A stretch of DNA of 64,000 nucleotides, taken from Daedaleopsis sinensis. Taxonomy: Eukaryota; Basidiomycota; Agaricomycetes; Polyporales; Polyporaceae. Where the stretch lies: assembly GCA_033807695.1 (NCBI GenBank), contig CM066308.1:62001-126000 (forward strand), in the 5' to 3' direction. Position 1 is the stretch's first letter, and each line of letters starts with the position of its first letter. Positions 46,770 through 59,833 of the stretch are shown piece by piece. Position numbers and translations under genes: made by a program. Below the pieces are notes generated by a model. That model saw only the letters and a list, made by a program, of their open reading frames with translations. It was not told the origin of the DNA and searched no databases.

Positions 46770-47300
46770 TGAATTTACGGCAGCTTGGAGCAAGAAAGAA
46801 AGCAGAGGGATTGTAGCTGGGGGGAGAAGATAGAAGTTCGAGCGCAAAAGGCTGACTGCGGTTTGTGCTTTCCCACCGTCCGAAATCGGCCGGGCGCCTG
46901 ATACGAGGTCCTCCGAAGGCCCCTAATAAGCCTACGAGGTGGAGCAGTGCGCACTTTAATCACCAGGGCTCCTTGCACGCAGCTCGCACACATGAGAGCT
47001 CGTACAGACGACCTATAGATTTTTCCAGACAAGCAAGCGCGCTAAATACGGACGGTCGACAAAGTTTGAGTGTAATATACTAATGTCTGCGCCTCATTAG
47101 GGCCTTCGTGGAGGGGCCGGGACGACGACGTCTGGCACAGCGGGGAAACAGCGTGATCGTTCGTGTGGTTCGCGATATCAATAACTAGACCACTCGACGA
47201 CATTTGGCCCTCGCGGAACGCGTGAGTAGTGTGCCCTAACGACTACCGCGGCTCCTTCCCCCACGCCGCGGGTAGGAACACGGGCACCAGAACGACGCTT
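46770..47300. other. Spacer between gene 1 and gene 2, right copy
   Basis: Counterpart of 28927-29457, identical by eye. Holds the presumed gene 2 promoter. Confidence 0.35.
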
Positions 47301-50300
47301 CTATAGCTGCATGCCCGGAGGTCCGCCCTTCCCGCGCACCCTACTCGAACGAGGAACAATATTCTGGGGCGCATTTTCAGTTGAACTCGTAAACCGAGCG
47401 CGTTTCTTCTTGGGTAGGGTCCCTGGAGTCTGCTCTTGCTCTTCGCGGTCCCGTTTCCCATCTGTGACGCATGTTGGAAGTTAGTATCAACCAAGCCTTC
47501 GGATGATAATAACGTACGGGGCTTGGCCGAGAGCTGGAGGTCTCCAGTATGGCCAGCCCTCTGGGCGATTTCTGCTTGCCAGGCGGGTGTCTGGATCAAA
47601 GACGTCTCGGAGTTGAGGATATCATCCTCGTCGAACAGATTTCCCTGAAGAAATATAGAGATATAACTGATTAGGGGGAACATAGGATAACTCAGTCGAA
47701 GGGTAAGTAACGTACTGGCGCAGGATGCGAATCAGCCGAATCGGAACCCTCCCCTCCATCGTTCTCGGTCGATTTGCGAGAGAGCGCAGCGTTGCCGCTG
47801 CCTTTCTTGCTGTCAGTACCATCGATCGGAGGAACGGAGTCGTTGTTGAGGTCTGCGGGATCGTTGGTAGAGGTAAGGGGGAGCGCAGTGGAGCTCTTAC
47901 CCTGCGCGGTACCAGTCGTGCGATGCGATGAGCCTGGGGTGACCTTCGCCTTCTTACCGGTAGATTGAGAGTGGTCTTCCGCAGGCAAGTCGAGGTCGAT
48001 ACTGTCCCCGGGGGCGGTAACCATGTCCCTCAGGGTCTGTAAGTTCTCGGGAGACTCGCCGCCGGTAGACCGCCCGGCAGGGATGGGGTCTTCAGGTCGT
48101 ACGTCAGCGCCACCCTTCGCCAGGGTGAACTCTTGGTCTGAGCGCGACCACTTGACAAGGCAGGCTGCACCCTTGCCCTTCGTGCGTTTGGGTGCGTCGT
48201 CGTCTGACTCCCAATCGGATATTCCATCTGATTTCGGGAAGAGCTTGCGCCAACCGTTGAGCATTTGCGGGAGGACGATGTTGGTACCATCGTTGATGTT
48301 CTCCACCAAAGTTTTACCTCCCTGGTCAAAGTCGGACTGGGCGATACGGGTCTTGTATTGCTGAAACGACCGCGGGCCCTCCTTCCTGAACTGCGTCATG
48401 TCCTCGAACACCATTCGATCCTGGCGTGTCTGAGGGACGTAGATGTCGATGCCCTCGGAGAAGGTACCTGCCTGATGGAGAAGGTAAGGAGCGCGTAACG
48501 GATACCCAGACTGGCGAGTCTCAATACGCTCAATGTTCGCAAGTAACGCCTAAGGCCCGCTGTTAGTACTATGTCTCGCGCCGATAACCTCGGGGATGAA
48601 CTCACCTCAAGAAGCTCGTCTAAAGCCTCAGAAACGACCTGGTTGACAAAGCCAGGGTCTTGAGGAGCCGCGCTGGCGCAGGATGCTCGAGCGACTGAGG
48701 ATACGATGTTGGCGATCTCTTGGCGGTACTTTTTCTTCCGCGCGATGAGTTCTATCCTCTCCTCGGCAGTGGCTTCGTACTCTGAGGATAGGTACTTGAC
48801 GATAGGTCCGTGAGTTTGTAGAGCTTGCTGCTTGATAGCATTGAGAAGGAGGTCGTCCCAGCTGCTCCACGTAAACGAAGTGTTCTTCGACCGTTTCTCC
48901 GGCGGGCCGAGGAAGTTGTCGAGTGTAGGTTGACAATGTAGGGACAGGAAATCGATGATGGCGGTTCGGAGCTCTTCGCCTTCGTCCGTGTGCAGCAAAT
49001 GGCCGGTAGTCGCGACGTGGAACTTGTAACCTACCACGCACAGCATGGCGTAGACGTCGGCAATGACTTTCTTGGACTTCCACTGGAATTCTGTCCAACC
49101 GAACGACCTGAACATCATGCGGATCGACGGCGCGTTCTTGAGAGACGGCGGACAGAGCATCGGGTGCGCTTTGAAGATAGGTTCAGCGTTGAGGTTATCC
49201 ATGTCAGCCACAGGGAGCCACATTTTGGCGGCCTTGGTACTCCACCCATTCTTCTTCTTTCCTGGGTCCGTGAGTGCTAGCTTGTCCCGTTCACCGCTCT
49301 TGAGATGAGAGACTGAGTTCATGGCAACTCGAGTCCACTCTCTAATCTTCTCGAACTCCTGTATCTCGGATTTGGAGAGGCGTACCAACCATGGCGCAAG
49401 GTCTGCCACCTTGGCATCTTGGCGGTCGAAGGGAGCTGGGGTCGTGCCCTTTGCGCAGGAGCTCAACACAGATTCCCACTTACTGAATGTCATCTCCCAA
49501 TGAGCGAGCATGTCGGCAGTGACACATTCGCGGAGTGTTGCTTCAACGGCGAGAAACAAGTCCTGGTGGGCGAAACACCATTTGTAGAACTGCAAATTAG
49601 AGCACGTAAGCGATGGGGACAACAGTATTGAGGTGGGCAAGCGTTTACCTCACGATCGATGTAGTCGTTAGGCTTGAAAAGGTCTTTGTTCATGAGTTGT
49701 GAGCAGATGAAGGATGCGTGATCGTAGACTCGAATATCCAGTTGGCGAATCAGTGGCTCGCAGAGCGGGTCAAGCGTCCGGGCAAGCTATGAGTAGATTC
49801 GTTAGACTATGGTCGCATTGTATCGCAGGATGGGAAAGGAAGTGGTAGTCCCCGGGTACTGCACTAATCGTGGTTGGCGGGGGGAGCCGGGTCCGCGAAT
49901 GATCAAACGTGCGGCTCGGCCCATAACCTAAGTTACTTGAATGGCCCGCGAACCGCAGGTTATTCGGTTCGCGGGGTGAGCGTATCTCAGCACGACACCA
50001 TGGCAAAGAAGCCCTTTGAAACCACGCACGCCCGGAGCCCAATAGATGCACCATCGGCGGGACACTACTAACAAGCGCGTTGCCATACGACTATCCTGTT
50101 TGTGATCCTTTCTGCAAAGGACGGCGTCCTATGCAGATCGAATCACATACAGCAGTCTCCGGATATCTAGCGGAAGATATAGACTCACCCAACGGAATGT
50201 GTATTCGAATCGATTGAGATGCTCGAAGAGCGCGGGTATGTACTTTGGCGAAGGGAGAGGAATGTCGAGTCTTTCTGACGCTGTGGACTGCTGCAACAGG

Positions 50301-52584
50301 AAGATGAATTGCAACTTGGCCTGGGCGTTCGTATACGCCAGTCGTTCTTCCGTGGTGCCAGCGCCGCGTTTGGTCAGCTCGTCTAGGCGAGCATTCCATA
50401 TATCGCTGACGTCGGTCAGGACTTGCCGACGGTATGAGTCCATGGCGTCCTGCCAAACCGGATTGGTGACATCCCCGTGGTACTGCATGCGCGGCTGTAC
50501 GTGCTCCACGAACGCGGCGTCGAGGACGTCGACGACAATGGTCGAATCCCACAGAGCCTGAAGCTCACGTCCTTGATTAAGTCCTCGCTCGTATACTCCT
50601 TGAAACTCCGCCTTGTGACGGGCGCGCTGCTGTTGCTGAGCGCGCTGCCATAACCCTTCTTCATTTATCGGAGTAGGGAGGCCGTTTAGCAACCGTGTTT
50701 GTTTGGATATTAGAAGCGGTGCGCGACGAGCCATGTAGATGTGATTGAGCAGTGCAATCGTGTTGTCGTCTAGAGCATCGTAGCTAGTTGCCACGGGGAC
50801 GCCGTCAGCATGGTCGGCGTCGTCGGATAGGGTGGGGTAAACGATCCGCTCAGGGGCGAACTCCGGGATAATGCGGTCAGGAAGATATGGAAAGACAGAT
50901 GCACGGCTGATGAACTTGAGATCGGCGAAGCCAAGGGAGATGAGTCGTGACCACATCTTAAAAATCGGATGATCAATGAAAATTCGAACGGGGCTGAAAA
51001 GGCACTCACCGATCCTATTGTGCCGCAAGTAGTGTCTGCGCGCGTGGCTGACGAAAACGCTCGTTTGAGCAGGGATATAGGAATGACCCCTAGTCCTCTG
51101 AAGTGCTCTAGGCTTGCCATCAGGAACAGCATGTTGACGGCGTCAGGACTCGAGAGAAGGGAAAAGTATGCGGCGTTCTGGTCGGGAAACTGTTTCAGGA
51201 TTTGTGTCTGCCAAACACTATCCCTCTGGTTTGACGGCGACGGGACAGGCTCGGAAGGATGGCCCTGGCACCACAGGTCGATCGTGTACTGTATCTTTCC
51301 TGCAGCGAGGATAAACTGTTCCTCTGGAGTCGCTTTGAAGTGCGGTCGCATCTCATTCTCAGAAGTCCACTGCAATAGAGGGAGTGTGGCAGTTCCTGGT
51401 CGGACCAAGCGTAAGTGGTACAAACACGACGCGGATGAAGGTCTGACTCACGCTTGTTGACCAGCTGCACCTTCCAAAACACACACCTCGTGATCTCATC
51501 GTCGAGCTGGGATATCTCAGCGCTGGTCGCAGCGACGAGCTCTTCGACCGGCTTGCGCTTCTCCGCATCGGTGTCTCCTGCCGACAGATGTTTCGACATC
51601 AAGGCCAGGCGCTTTTGCTGCAACTTGTCTCGCTCGAGCTGCATATCGGCGCGTATAACGCGGCTAGATTGGGTGCGATGATGACCGCTGAGAATCTCGA
51701 TGGTCTGACCATCGGCAGCGTTGGTGAACTGAAGCTGAGGGAGGGCTTCAAAAAGGGTCCCAACGTCCGTCACGAAAGTCTCCGGTTTCAGCCAATCAGG
51801 ATCCACGGCAACGTAGATGACGGAGTGGTTTGGATTCCGACCGACGACGCTGTAGCTCTTCAGCAAGCCGCGGACCGCTGACTGATTCAAAGGCCGAGGA
51901 TTGATTGAACCAAAGTGTAGAGCGACCGACGAACGAGGTGGATCCACTGTGTTCATCTGCGCAACACCTATCGTGTGTTCTGCGAGTAGCTTCTCCATCT
52001 CAGCCTCTTTCTTGCTCTGGACGCTCGCGTCCTTGAGCTTTGCCTTGACCGTTGGCGGCCGCTTCTTCGTACCCACACGCTCCTATTCGGTAAGTTCATA
52101 TCCTTGGATATGATGATGTGTGATGGGCGAATGGGACACTCACAGTCTGATCGGCCGAATGGCTCTCTTGGTCCGGACCTTTCCCAGTCCCGCTGTCCAT
52201 CCCCCCTTCCGTACCGCGCGTTTTCGTTCCGGCGTGATCCTGCACGAGCAGGGAGAACGAGGGGCTCACTAATGTGCCACAGGTCCTCAAAAGGATTCGA
52301 GACTCACTGTTGGCTGCCGCTCATTGTCCTTTTCACGAGGGCCTGCCCCCGTGACCGGATCCATGTCTTCTTCGGCGCCGGGCGTTTTCGTGCCAACGCG
52401 ATCCTACAAGAGGATGAAGGGCGAGAGGTTCACTAATGTACCTCGAGATCACAGCCATCGTAAAACTCACCGTTGGATGCAGCGCTTTTCTCTCTCTATC
52501 GGAACCTCCCCCTATCTCAGTATTTTTCTCTCCGTCCTTGTCACGATTCGCATGATCAACGACGACTGTATTTCTCTTCATCAT
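47301..52584 (-). CDS. Giant ParB/sulfiredoxin-domain protein (gene 1, module II), right copy
   Basis: Same exon layout and sequence as the left copy, including the repeated N-terminal exons (52144-52584), the ParB/Srx domain (INPRPLNQ and LSGHHR) and the 402-nt intron (49787-50188). The only coding difference seen is 47396, which turns KKKRAGF into KKKRARF, a Gly-to-Arg change directly after the nuclear-signal-like PKKKR. This copy is followed 530 bp downstream by the intact gene 2, so it belongs to the only complete module in the window. Confidence 0.7.
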
Positions 52585-53963
52585 GGAAGGATTCTCTGCA
52601 AAGCGTCGTCAGGAGTGCGGCGGCGCGGTGATGGCACCAACCCTGAAGACCCGGTGGTAAATGTAAGCCTATTCTGGTTTGTGAGAGACCTTGATAAAAA
52701 AATACGCACTACGTGTCTGCGATAAGTTACCTGTTAGGTAAGTCAGTCTTTGCATGGCACCTAAGGCACGCTAATACTCACAGCAGCAGGGAGGACGCGT
52801 TGATCTTTGTAAGGGAGAACAATTTGTGGAATAGGTCCAAATGCGAAGAGGGAACGGAGAACCCGCCTAACTTCGGGCGCTCATCCCAAGTTCCCGCGTG
52901 GCTCGGCAAAGATGGATGATGTCACTAGTAACACACACCTGTAAGTCATTGGCCTTTGCACTCTACAGAGGGGCTCTCGCGGGGCTCTCGCGGGACTCAT
53001 TTGGGTGGTGGAAACGCATAGGCATTGTCGTTAGGCTTCTGTCGAGGCTAAGAAGTCGGCTGCCGGATGCGAGCAGCGTGGATCTGCCGGCAATCGCAAG
53101 GTTATCATCACGTGCACGTGCTTTGAATACCCGCGAACAAGCGCTGCCGTGGTTCGCGGGGAGTGGCCCGGCAGGTGTTTGTTCAAGTCACTACCTTCAG
53201 AGTTAGAACACGATAAAAGCGTGTATTAAGACAGTATAGTGACCAAGTCACCGGCAATGTTTTGTGCAGTGAGGTCCCATCGTAGCACAATCGCAGCACC
53301 ATTGCGTGACGATGGTGTCACGGTTGGGCGCTAGACGGAATCACACAGGAACACTGTGAAGGCGTGGTACCATCGTAGCACAATCGCAGCACCATTGCGT
53401 GACGATGGTGTCACGGTTGGGCGCTAGACGGAATCACACAGGAACACTTTGATTAAATCGTGGCACAATCACAGCACAATTGCGTGACGATGGTCAGGGT
53501 GGGCGCCAGACCGGGACCGCGGAGACACTAACACAATTGGGCACTGGCCGTGCGCGACCAGAAATGACTATTAGAATCTCTCCTGTTTAACTCTCTTCTC
53601 ACTGTCTCTGGATGCTGGTTCGGACTGGTGAATGACGGTGAGGATCAGCGACTCATTAGAGCTGTGCAGTACATGCTCACACTAATGTGTGCTGGAACTG
53701 TGGACGTGGAGAAATTGTTCCCGATGAGCAGCTTTCCTTCAGAGTGGTTCGTATTTGTGTAGCTATACTCTAGTGATCCATCTAACCTCTTTTACCACAC
53801 ACACGTACGCGTACCAACCACACTAAGTAGAGCTTCCTGTCGAGGCTGGCGCAGGGCCCAGGTGGACCGGGGATGAAGGTACGTCCAGACCGTATGATCT
53901 CATGCTATCACAGTGCGCATGCTAAGGATTCAGTGGAACTTGGAGATTAAAATGGAATGGGAC
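52585..53963. other. Gene-poor region upstream of gene 1, right copy
   Basis: Counterpart of 34742-36120. No gene supported. Contains the 93-bp repeats at 53277-53533, with one CpG-to-CpA difference at 53471. Confidence 0.4.
53277..53533. repeat. 93-bp tandem repeat, right copy
   Basis: Identical to 35434-35690 except 53471, where TCGCAG reads TCACAG in the third, diverged unit. Confidence 0.85.
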
Positions 53964-54422
53964 TTACGCATCGGCGATGCGTTGGACAATTTCATCGTCC
54001 GAATCGGCAAGATCGACATAGTCTCCTCCGTGTTGTCCGAAGATCAGGAAAGGGCGGCAGGCGGAGGGGTCGATCTCGGGGTCCAGCTCAGGGTAACCAG
54101 GCACATACACCACTTTGAATTGTCGCTCTCGGAGCCCAGGAATGATGAAGTCAACACGTCTTGTTGGCGTCCCCCACTGCAGAACTCCTGACGGGACGAG
54201 CGCGGGGACATGGAGTATGACTCCTCTGGGGAGTTCAAAGTGCGAGATGGTTACCATCACCGGGAAAGGGTTGGGTTCGCCGGCGGGATAGAACACGCTC
54301 CTCACAGTGGTCGACTGAAACCGTAGTTTGTCAGTTGGGTCAGATATTTAATGTCAGCATGTCAGCTCATCATTTACCCAACGAATAATATCCGGATAAG
54401 GGGGCTGGGCAGTGTCAGGCAT
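53964..54422 (-). CDS. Small hypothetical protein, right copy
   Basis: Same two-exon gene as 36121-36579. The change at 54210 (CAC to CAT, His) is synonymous, so the predicted protein is unchanged. No family recognised. Confidence 0.5.
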
Positions 54423-54542
54423 GATGAATGGGCGGCACAGTCTCAAATCGGCTGCTTCGAATGCGGACGCGTAGTCCGGCTCTTATATGGGATGGCGACG
54501 GCCTGCCGCAGCACGAACTTGAACTAAGTTTGACGTTGTACA

Positions 54543-54803
54543 AGTTAACTGGGGGGTGCTTTGTATGATCTTGACAGGGGCCGCAGCACATATTTGATTG
54601 AGTCACCTGTAACCGGTAGTGCTATCGGCGGCTTTGTATGATATTGATCGGGGCGCAGCACGCATGTTGGCAGGTGGTAAGTCAGTCGCCTGTAACGGGT
54701 AGTGCTATATGTCTTTTCAGCCAGGGGCTGCGGCGCAGCACATCCTTGTCTGCCAGTGGTAAGTTGACTGAGTCGCCTGCAGCGGGTAGTGCTGTGGCGG
54801 CCC
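54543..54803. repeat. Degenerate 70-85 bp tandem repeat, right copy
   Basis: Copy of 36700-36960 with one CpG-to-CpA change at 54590. Confidence 0.65.
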
Positions 54804-54832
54804 AATGCGCATTAGGCTCCTTGAACTTTCAA

Positions 54833-55828
54833 CGGCTCTAACCGCCAGGGATGCGTTAGGATCTGCAGTGGTGGGCTCGGCTGAGAGAGCTCACTGGGGT
54901 GTCTGACATATATATATATCGTGTACTTGACGGGGACTGGGAGAAGTGTTATGATGGTCGCGAACGAGGCCTGTTTACGTTCGTGGCTCTGCGGCGCATT
55001 AGGCACTTTGATCTCTCAACGGCTCTAACGAGATCCCCACAGGAAGGCATTAGAATCTGCGGTGGTGCATGCTCGGCTGAGAGAGCCCTCTGGGGTCTCT
55101 GAGCTCTACTGTGGACTCGAAACGGACTTGGAGAATTGTTATGGTGGTCGCGAACGAGCACCTGTCTCGTTCGCGGCCCCGCGGCGCATTAGGACGTGTG
55201 AATTTGCAGAGGCTCTAACGAGTTGTGCGCAGGCAGGCATAATAATATTGTGTGGTTTGCCGGAGGGCCGCGAACGTGACCGGTCTCCGTTCGCGACCAT
55301 CACAACACTTCTCCGAGTCCACGCCAAGGACACAATGTAGGTCAGCGCCGGAGAAGTGTTATGATGGTCGCGAACGAGGACTGTTTACGTTCGTGGCTCT
55401 GCGGCGCATTAGGCACTTTGATCCCTCAACGGCTCTAACAAGATCCCCACAGGAAGGCATTAGAATCTGCGGTGCATGCTCGGCTGAGAGAGCCCTCTGG
55501 GGTCTCTGACCTCTACTGTGAACTCGAAATGGACTCGTAGAAGTGCTGTGACGGTCGCGAACGAGGATGGTGTACGTTCGCGGCTCTGCGGCGCATTAGG
55601 CACTTTGATCCCTCAACGGCTCTAACGAGATCCCCACAGGAAGGCATTAGAATCTGCGGTGCATGCTCGGCTGAGAGAGCCCTCTGGGGTCTCTGAGCTC
55701 TACTGTGGACTCGAAACGGACTTGGAGAATTGTTATGGTGGTCGCGAACGAGCACCTGTCTCGTTCGCGGCCCCGCGGCGCATTAGGACGTGTGACCTTG
55801 CAGAGGCTCTAAGGAGATGTGCGCAGGG
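54833..55828. repeat. Palindromic repeat array 3' of the kinase-like gene, right copy
   Basis: Copy of 36990-37985 with the same six hairpin cores; no difference noticed. Confidence 0.85.
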
Positions 55829-56091
55829 AGGCATGATTACACAGTGTGCCCATTTGCGACAACAGCGAAGGCAATGGTCAGTCCTCATCATCTTCTCGTG
55901 CGATATTGCATTACTGATTTTGTTTTTCTAGCAGTCTTCTCAATGCTGGATGCTGCCAACGACGTGGTATCCTGATGCAACTATCGATTGGGATGAATGA
56001 GAGAGCGGTGGGGGTACTAATACAACGATTCACATGCACAATTGGGCAGCCAGACAGAGAAGAGCCGCATACTAACCCTGCATGTCAGCGA

Positions 56092-58224
56092 TCAATCGCA
56101 GAAGTCGCAGAACGTGATTGTCTTCCCATTGTAGAGCACATTGTGGAAGTTGTCGTGGTCCCTCGCTGGAAACCCGGCGTTCCGGAGGCGCGCAATCCCA
56201 TTGGAGACCTCCACGCTGGGACACCGTTAGACCACTGCAGCGAAGCGGAAGGCCACAGACAACTCACATGCGATGATCAGCCCGGAACTGGTCGGCTAGC
56301 TCCGAGTCCTGGTCGACAGGGTCGCCGTTGTCCGACATGAGGATGGTGTGGGAGTCGACGGCATTGAACTGGTCGCAGAACAAGCCGTAGTAGGCGGGGA
56401 TGGGCAGCTTGTTGAACTGCTCGGCGTTGTCACTGTGCTTTTGGCGGAGGGTGTCGTACTCGGCGACGACGTTAAGTCCATCCTCGGGCGCGTCCTGGTG
56501 GTTGTACTTGAGGATGAACGTGTGGCCCCAGAAACGCACGCGTTGACACTGGGCCATGCGGCCGCCCGGAAGCATCTCGCAATCCTTCCACGACAAGTGG
56601 ATCTCGCGCGGGAGCAGGCGGCGAACCACAGACTCCATGAGACCTCCATGGGGCAGGAGAGCTTCCCCTGTGCGATCAGAGATGATCTCGCCCCCGTCGC
56701 GGGCGTGGTAGATGATCTTGGTGCAGGACTTGAACGCCACACCTGCGCACCACTTCCGTATCGCGTTTACTCCGGTGAGGTCCGCCAGCTTCAACCCGCG
56801 TTCACGGGTGTTGGCCAGGAAGCCGACGGAAGAGGCAGCCCCGCCGCGTAGACGTAAGCCCGAGGGCTGTCCTACGTCCTGTGGTGTGTCCTCTTCGGGG
56901 AGATCATCAGGCCAGGACTCTTTAGGATGCTCCTGTGCACGCCGAGTCTCCAGGTCAAGTGCATGCTTGAGAGGGGATAAGTGATTACGCCGCACGCCAT
57001 GGTACCGAGAACTCACCAGCCATGCCCTTACCATGAACTTAAAGTAATCCTCCAGCGTAAAAATTTCCAACGGCTGTGGGCAATTCCGGGGCTCGAGGAC
57101 CGACTCGTGTCGTCGATAGGGACCGTCAATGTAGAGGGTTTCGTACCCCTCGCTCTCTCTCATGTGGCAGATGACGATGAACTCGGGACACTCGAGAGTC
57201 GCCCACTCCGTTCGCGAGGTCTGCATTTGGTACGCAACCTGATGGCACGCGTCAGCAGACTACCGTGCCGACATTGGGATGACTTACCTGAACATACATA
57301 CAGTGGTCTTTGTTCTCAGGGTTCGCTGATGAAGCCTGTAGGTTGAGGCCGTGCTCGTCAAGCCTGGCGATGAGCGGGACTGTGGCTTTGAGCACGGAGG
57401 TCTTTTTCAACTCGCAATTGAAGATACGACCGCGGAACCACTCGGGAGGGTTAGTTCTAGAAAACTCATTGGAGCTGCCCCAAGACGGTAGACCGATCAG
57501 ACAGTGACACACCTGGGCTTGTGTTTGTTCCCTTGCTCTGTCCCCGCGTTTGGGTAGCCGTTGCTCCTCAACCATGTGTAGCACTCCTCTCGGTTCCAAA
57601 GACCCAGGTGCAGATACACATCCGTACGCGAGCCATCCTTCTGTCTCTGTTGGCCGACAATTTTGTCACCTAGAACGAACAGGTGGAAGCGGTGGATCCG
57701 CCCGCTATGCGAAGGTGGATTGGGTCGGGCTGTCGCAAGGGGTACAATATCAGGAGGATACAACCAGTCTTCCAAGGTGGCGATCACTGTCACACATGGA
57801 CGTTCGAGTTCGGCTTCAGTGGCATATTTGGGAAGCCTCGGAGGTAGATTAGTATGTCTGTCTAGTGTGACTGTCAGAGGCGAGTGACGTACTGAGTTTC
57901 AAAATTCCAAGGGCCTGTCGAGATAGGCTCCGCTAAGACTTCACTCACATCGACGACCCTGATCATGCTGTTGACGAGGTCGGAGCGGATCACCTTTTGA
58001 AGCGCGCAACTCCCTCGCTCCGATCTTGAAGGGGTTTTGGTTTGAGTGTCCATCGCGGACTTGGCTTCCTGTACGAATTTCTTCACGTAGGGCCAGTGGC
58101 GCTCTTGAGCGATGCGAATACGGTCTCCCAGGGTGGCCCCGGAGATGGGAGGGTCCACAGTCAAACGAGAGACATATGCCCTAGGTTTTGGAAGAGCCTT
58201 GGAGCCATCACCGGGATATGACAT
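56092..58224 (-). CDS. Fungal-type divergent protein kinase-like protein, right copy
   Basis: Same gene as 38249-40381; no base difference was noticed across the exons. Start MSYPGDGSKALPK at 58224. The kinase-like blocks ILKYNHQD, VVAEYDTLRQ, HTILMSDNG, RDHDNFHNVLYNG and ITFCDFCD are all kept. Lack of change says only that the duplication is recent. Confidence 0.6.
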
Positions 58225-58712
58225 GGCACGGCAAGATGGATGGATGGATGGGAGGGCGAGAGGACGCGGTGGCACCGGTGCCAGCACATGTACCATCACT
58301 ATATATAACTGTGAGCGCGGAGCTCCGTCATCACCGCTCTGCGTGGCGCTGGCATTACAACCGTGTCAATTCAATGAAGATGTTTGGGATTACCATAGCC
58401 GCGTTGCGGAGATAGCAAGGGCGGCGCCTCCTTACTACCGTAACATTACGGCAGCTACTACCCCCAGGCGCAACCGCCGAGCTGCATATGAGCTGTACTC
58501 CACGGGAACTGCTTTGCTTACAGACATCCCACCGGGCGCTGACACTTGGACTTGTACACGAGAATGATAACACTCCGCACCCCCTGTCTCACTGAAACAG
58601 CGACAGTACATACGATACGATATACCTAGTACTTGCTGATTGACTACACAACTATACTAGATGCGTCTTGGCGCATCTGTTCGCCTGCTCACGCAGTATA
58701 AAGATGAAGATT

Positions 58713-59833
58713 TACTCTCTCTCTCGACGTGGACTGCGAAAAGTGTTGTGACGGTCGCGAACGAGGACCCGTCACGTTCGCGGCCCTCTAGCAAACCACA
58801 CGATAATGCCTCCCTGCACACATCTCGTGAGAGCCTCTGTAAATTCACATGTCCTAAAGCGCCGCGGGGCCGCGAACGTGACCGGTCCTCGTTCGCGACC
58901 GTCACAACGCTTCTCCGAGTCCACGACGAGCACACAATAAAGGTCAGAGACCCCAGAGGGCTCTCTCAGACTAGCATGCACTGCAGATCGTAATGCCTTC
59001 CTGCCGAAGTCCTGTTAGAGCCTCTGGGGCCTCAAAGAGCCTAATGTGTGATGGGGTCGCGAACGTGACGGGTCCTCGTTCGCGACCTTCACAACACTTC
59101 TCCGAGTCCACGACGAGCACACAATGTAGGTCAGCGCGGGAGAAGTGTTATGGTGGTCGCGAACGAGGACTATTTACGTTCGCCGTTCTGCGGCGCATTA
59201 GGCACTTTGATCTCTCAACGGCTCTAACGAGATCCCCACAGGAAGGCATTAGAATCTGCGGTGCATGCTCGGCTGAGAGAGCCCTCTGGGGTCTCTGACC
59301 TCTACTGTGGACTCGAAATGGACTTGGAGAATCGTTATGGTGGTCGCGAACGAGCACCCGTCTCGTTCGCGGCCCCGCGGCGCATTAGGACGTGTGAATT
59401 TGCAGAGGCTCTAACGAGTTGTGCGCAGGCAGGTATAATAATATTGTGTGGTTTGCCGGAGGGCCGCGAACGTGACGGGTCCTCGTTCGCGACCGTCACA
59501 ACGCTTCTCCGAGTCCACGACGAGCACACAATATAGGTCAGAGACCCCAGAGGGCTCTCTCAGACTTGCATGCACTGCAGATCGTAATGCCTTCCTGCGG
59601 AAGTCCTGTTAGAGCCTCTGGGGCCTCAAAGAGCCTAATGTGTGATGGGGTCGCGAACGTGACGGGTCCTCGTTCGCGACCTTCACAACACTTCTCCGAG
59701 TCCACGACGAGCACACAATGTAGGTCAGCGCCGAAGAAGTGTTATGGTGGTCGCGAACGAGGACTGTTTACGTTCCCGGCTCCACGGCGCATTAGGTCCC
59801 TTGATCTTGCAAGGGCTCTACTGTGTGTTACGC
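58713..59833. repeat. Palindromic repeat array 5' of the kinase-like gene, right copy
   Basis: Copy of 40870-41990 with the same eight hairpin cores in alternating orientation. Confidence 0.85.

Noticed and set aside
18392..52584. KDZ-type transposase identity for gene 1 or gene 2
   Set aside because: The fungal TET/JBP neighbourhood made this tempting, but no KDZ cysteine-rich or catalytic blocks were recognised in either protein.
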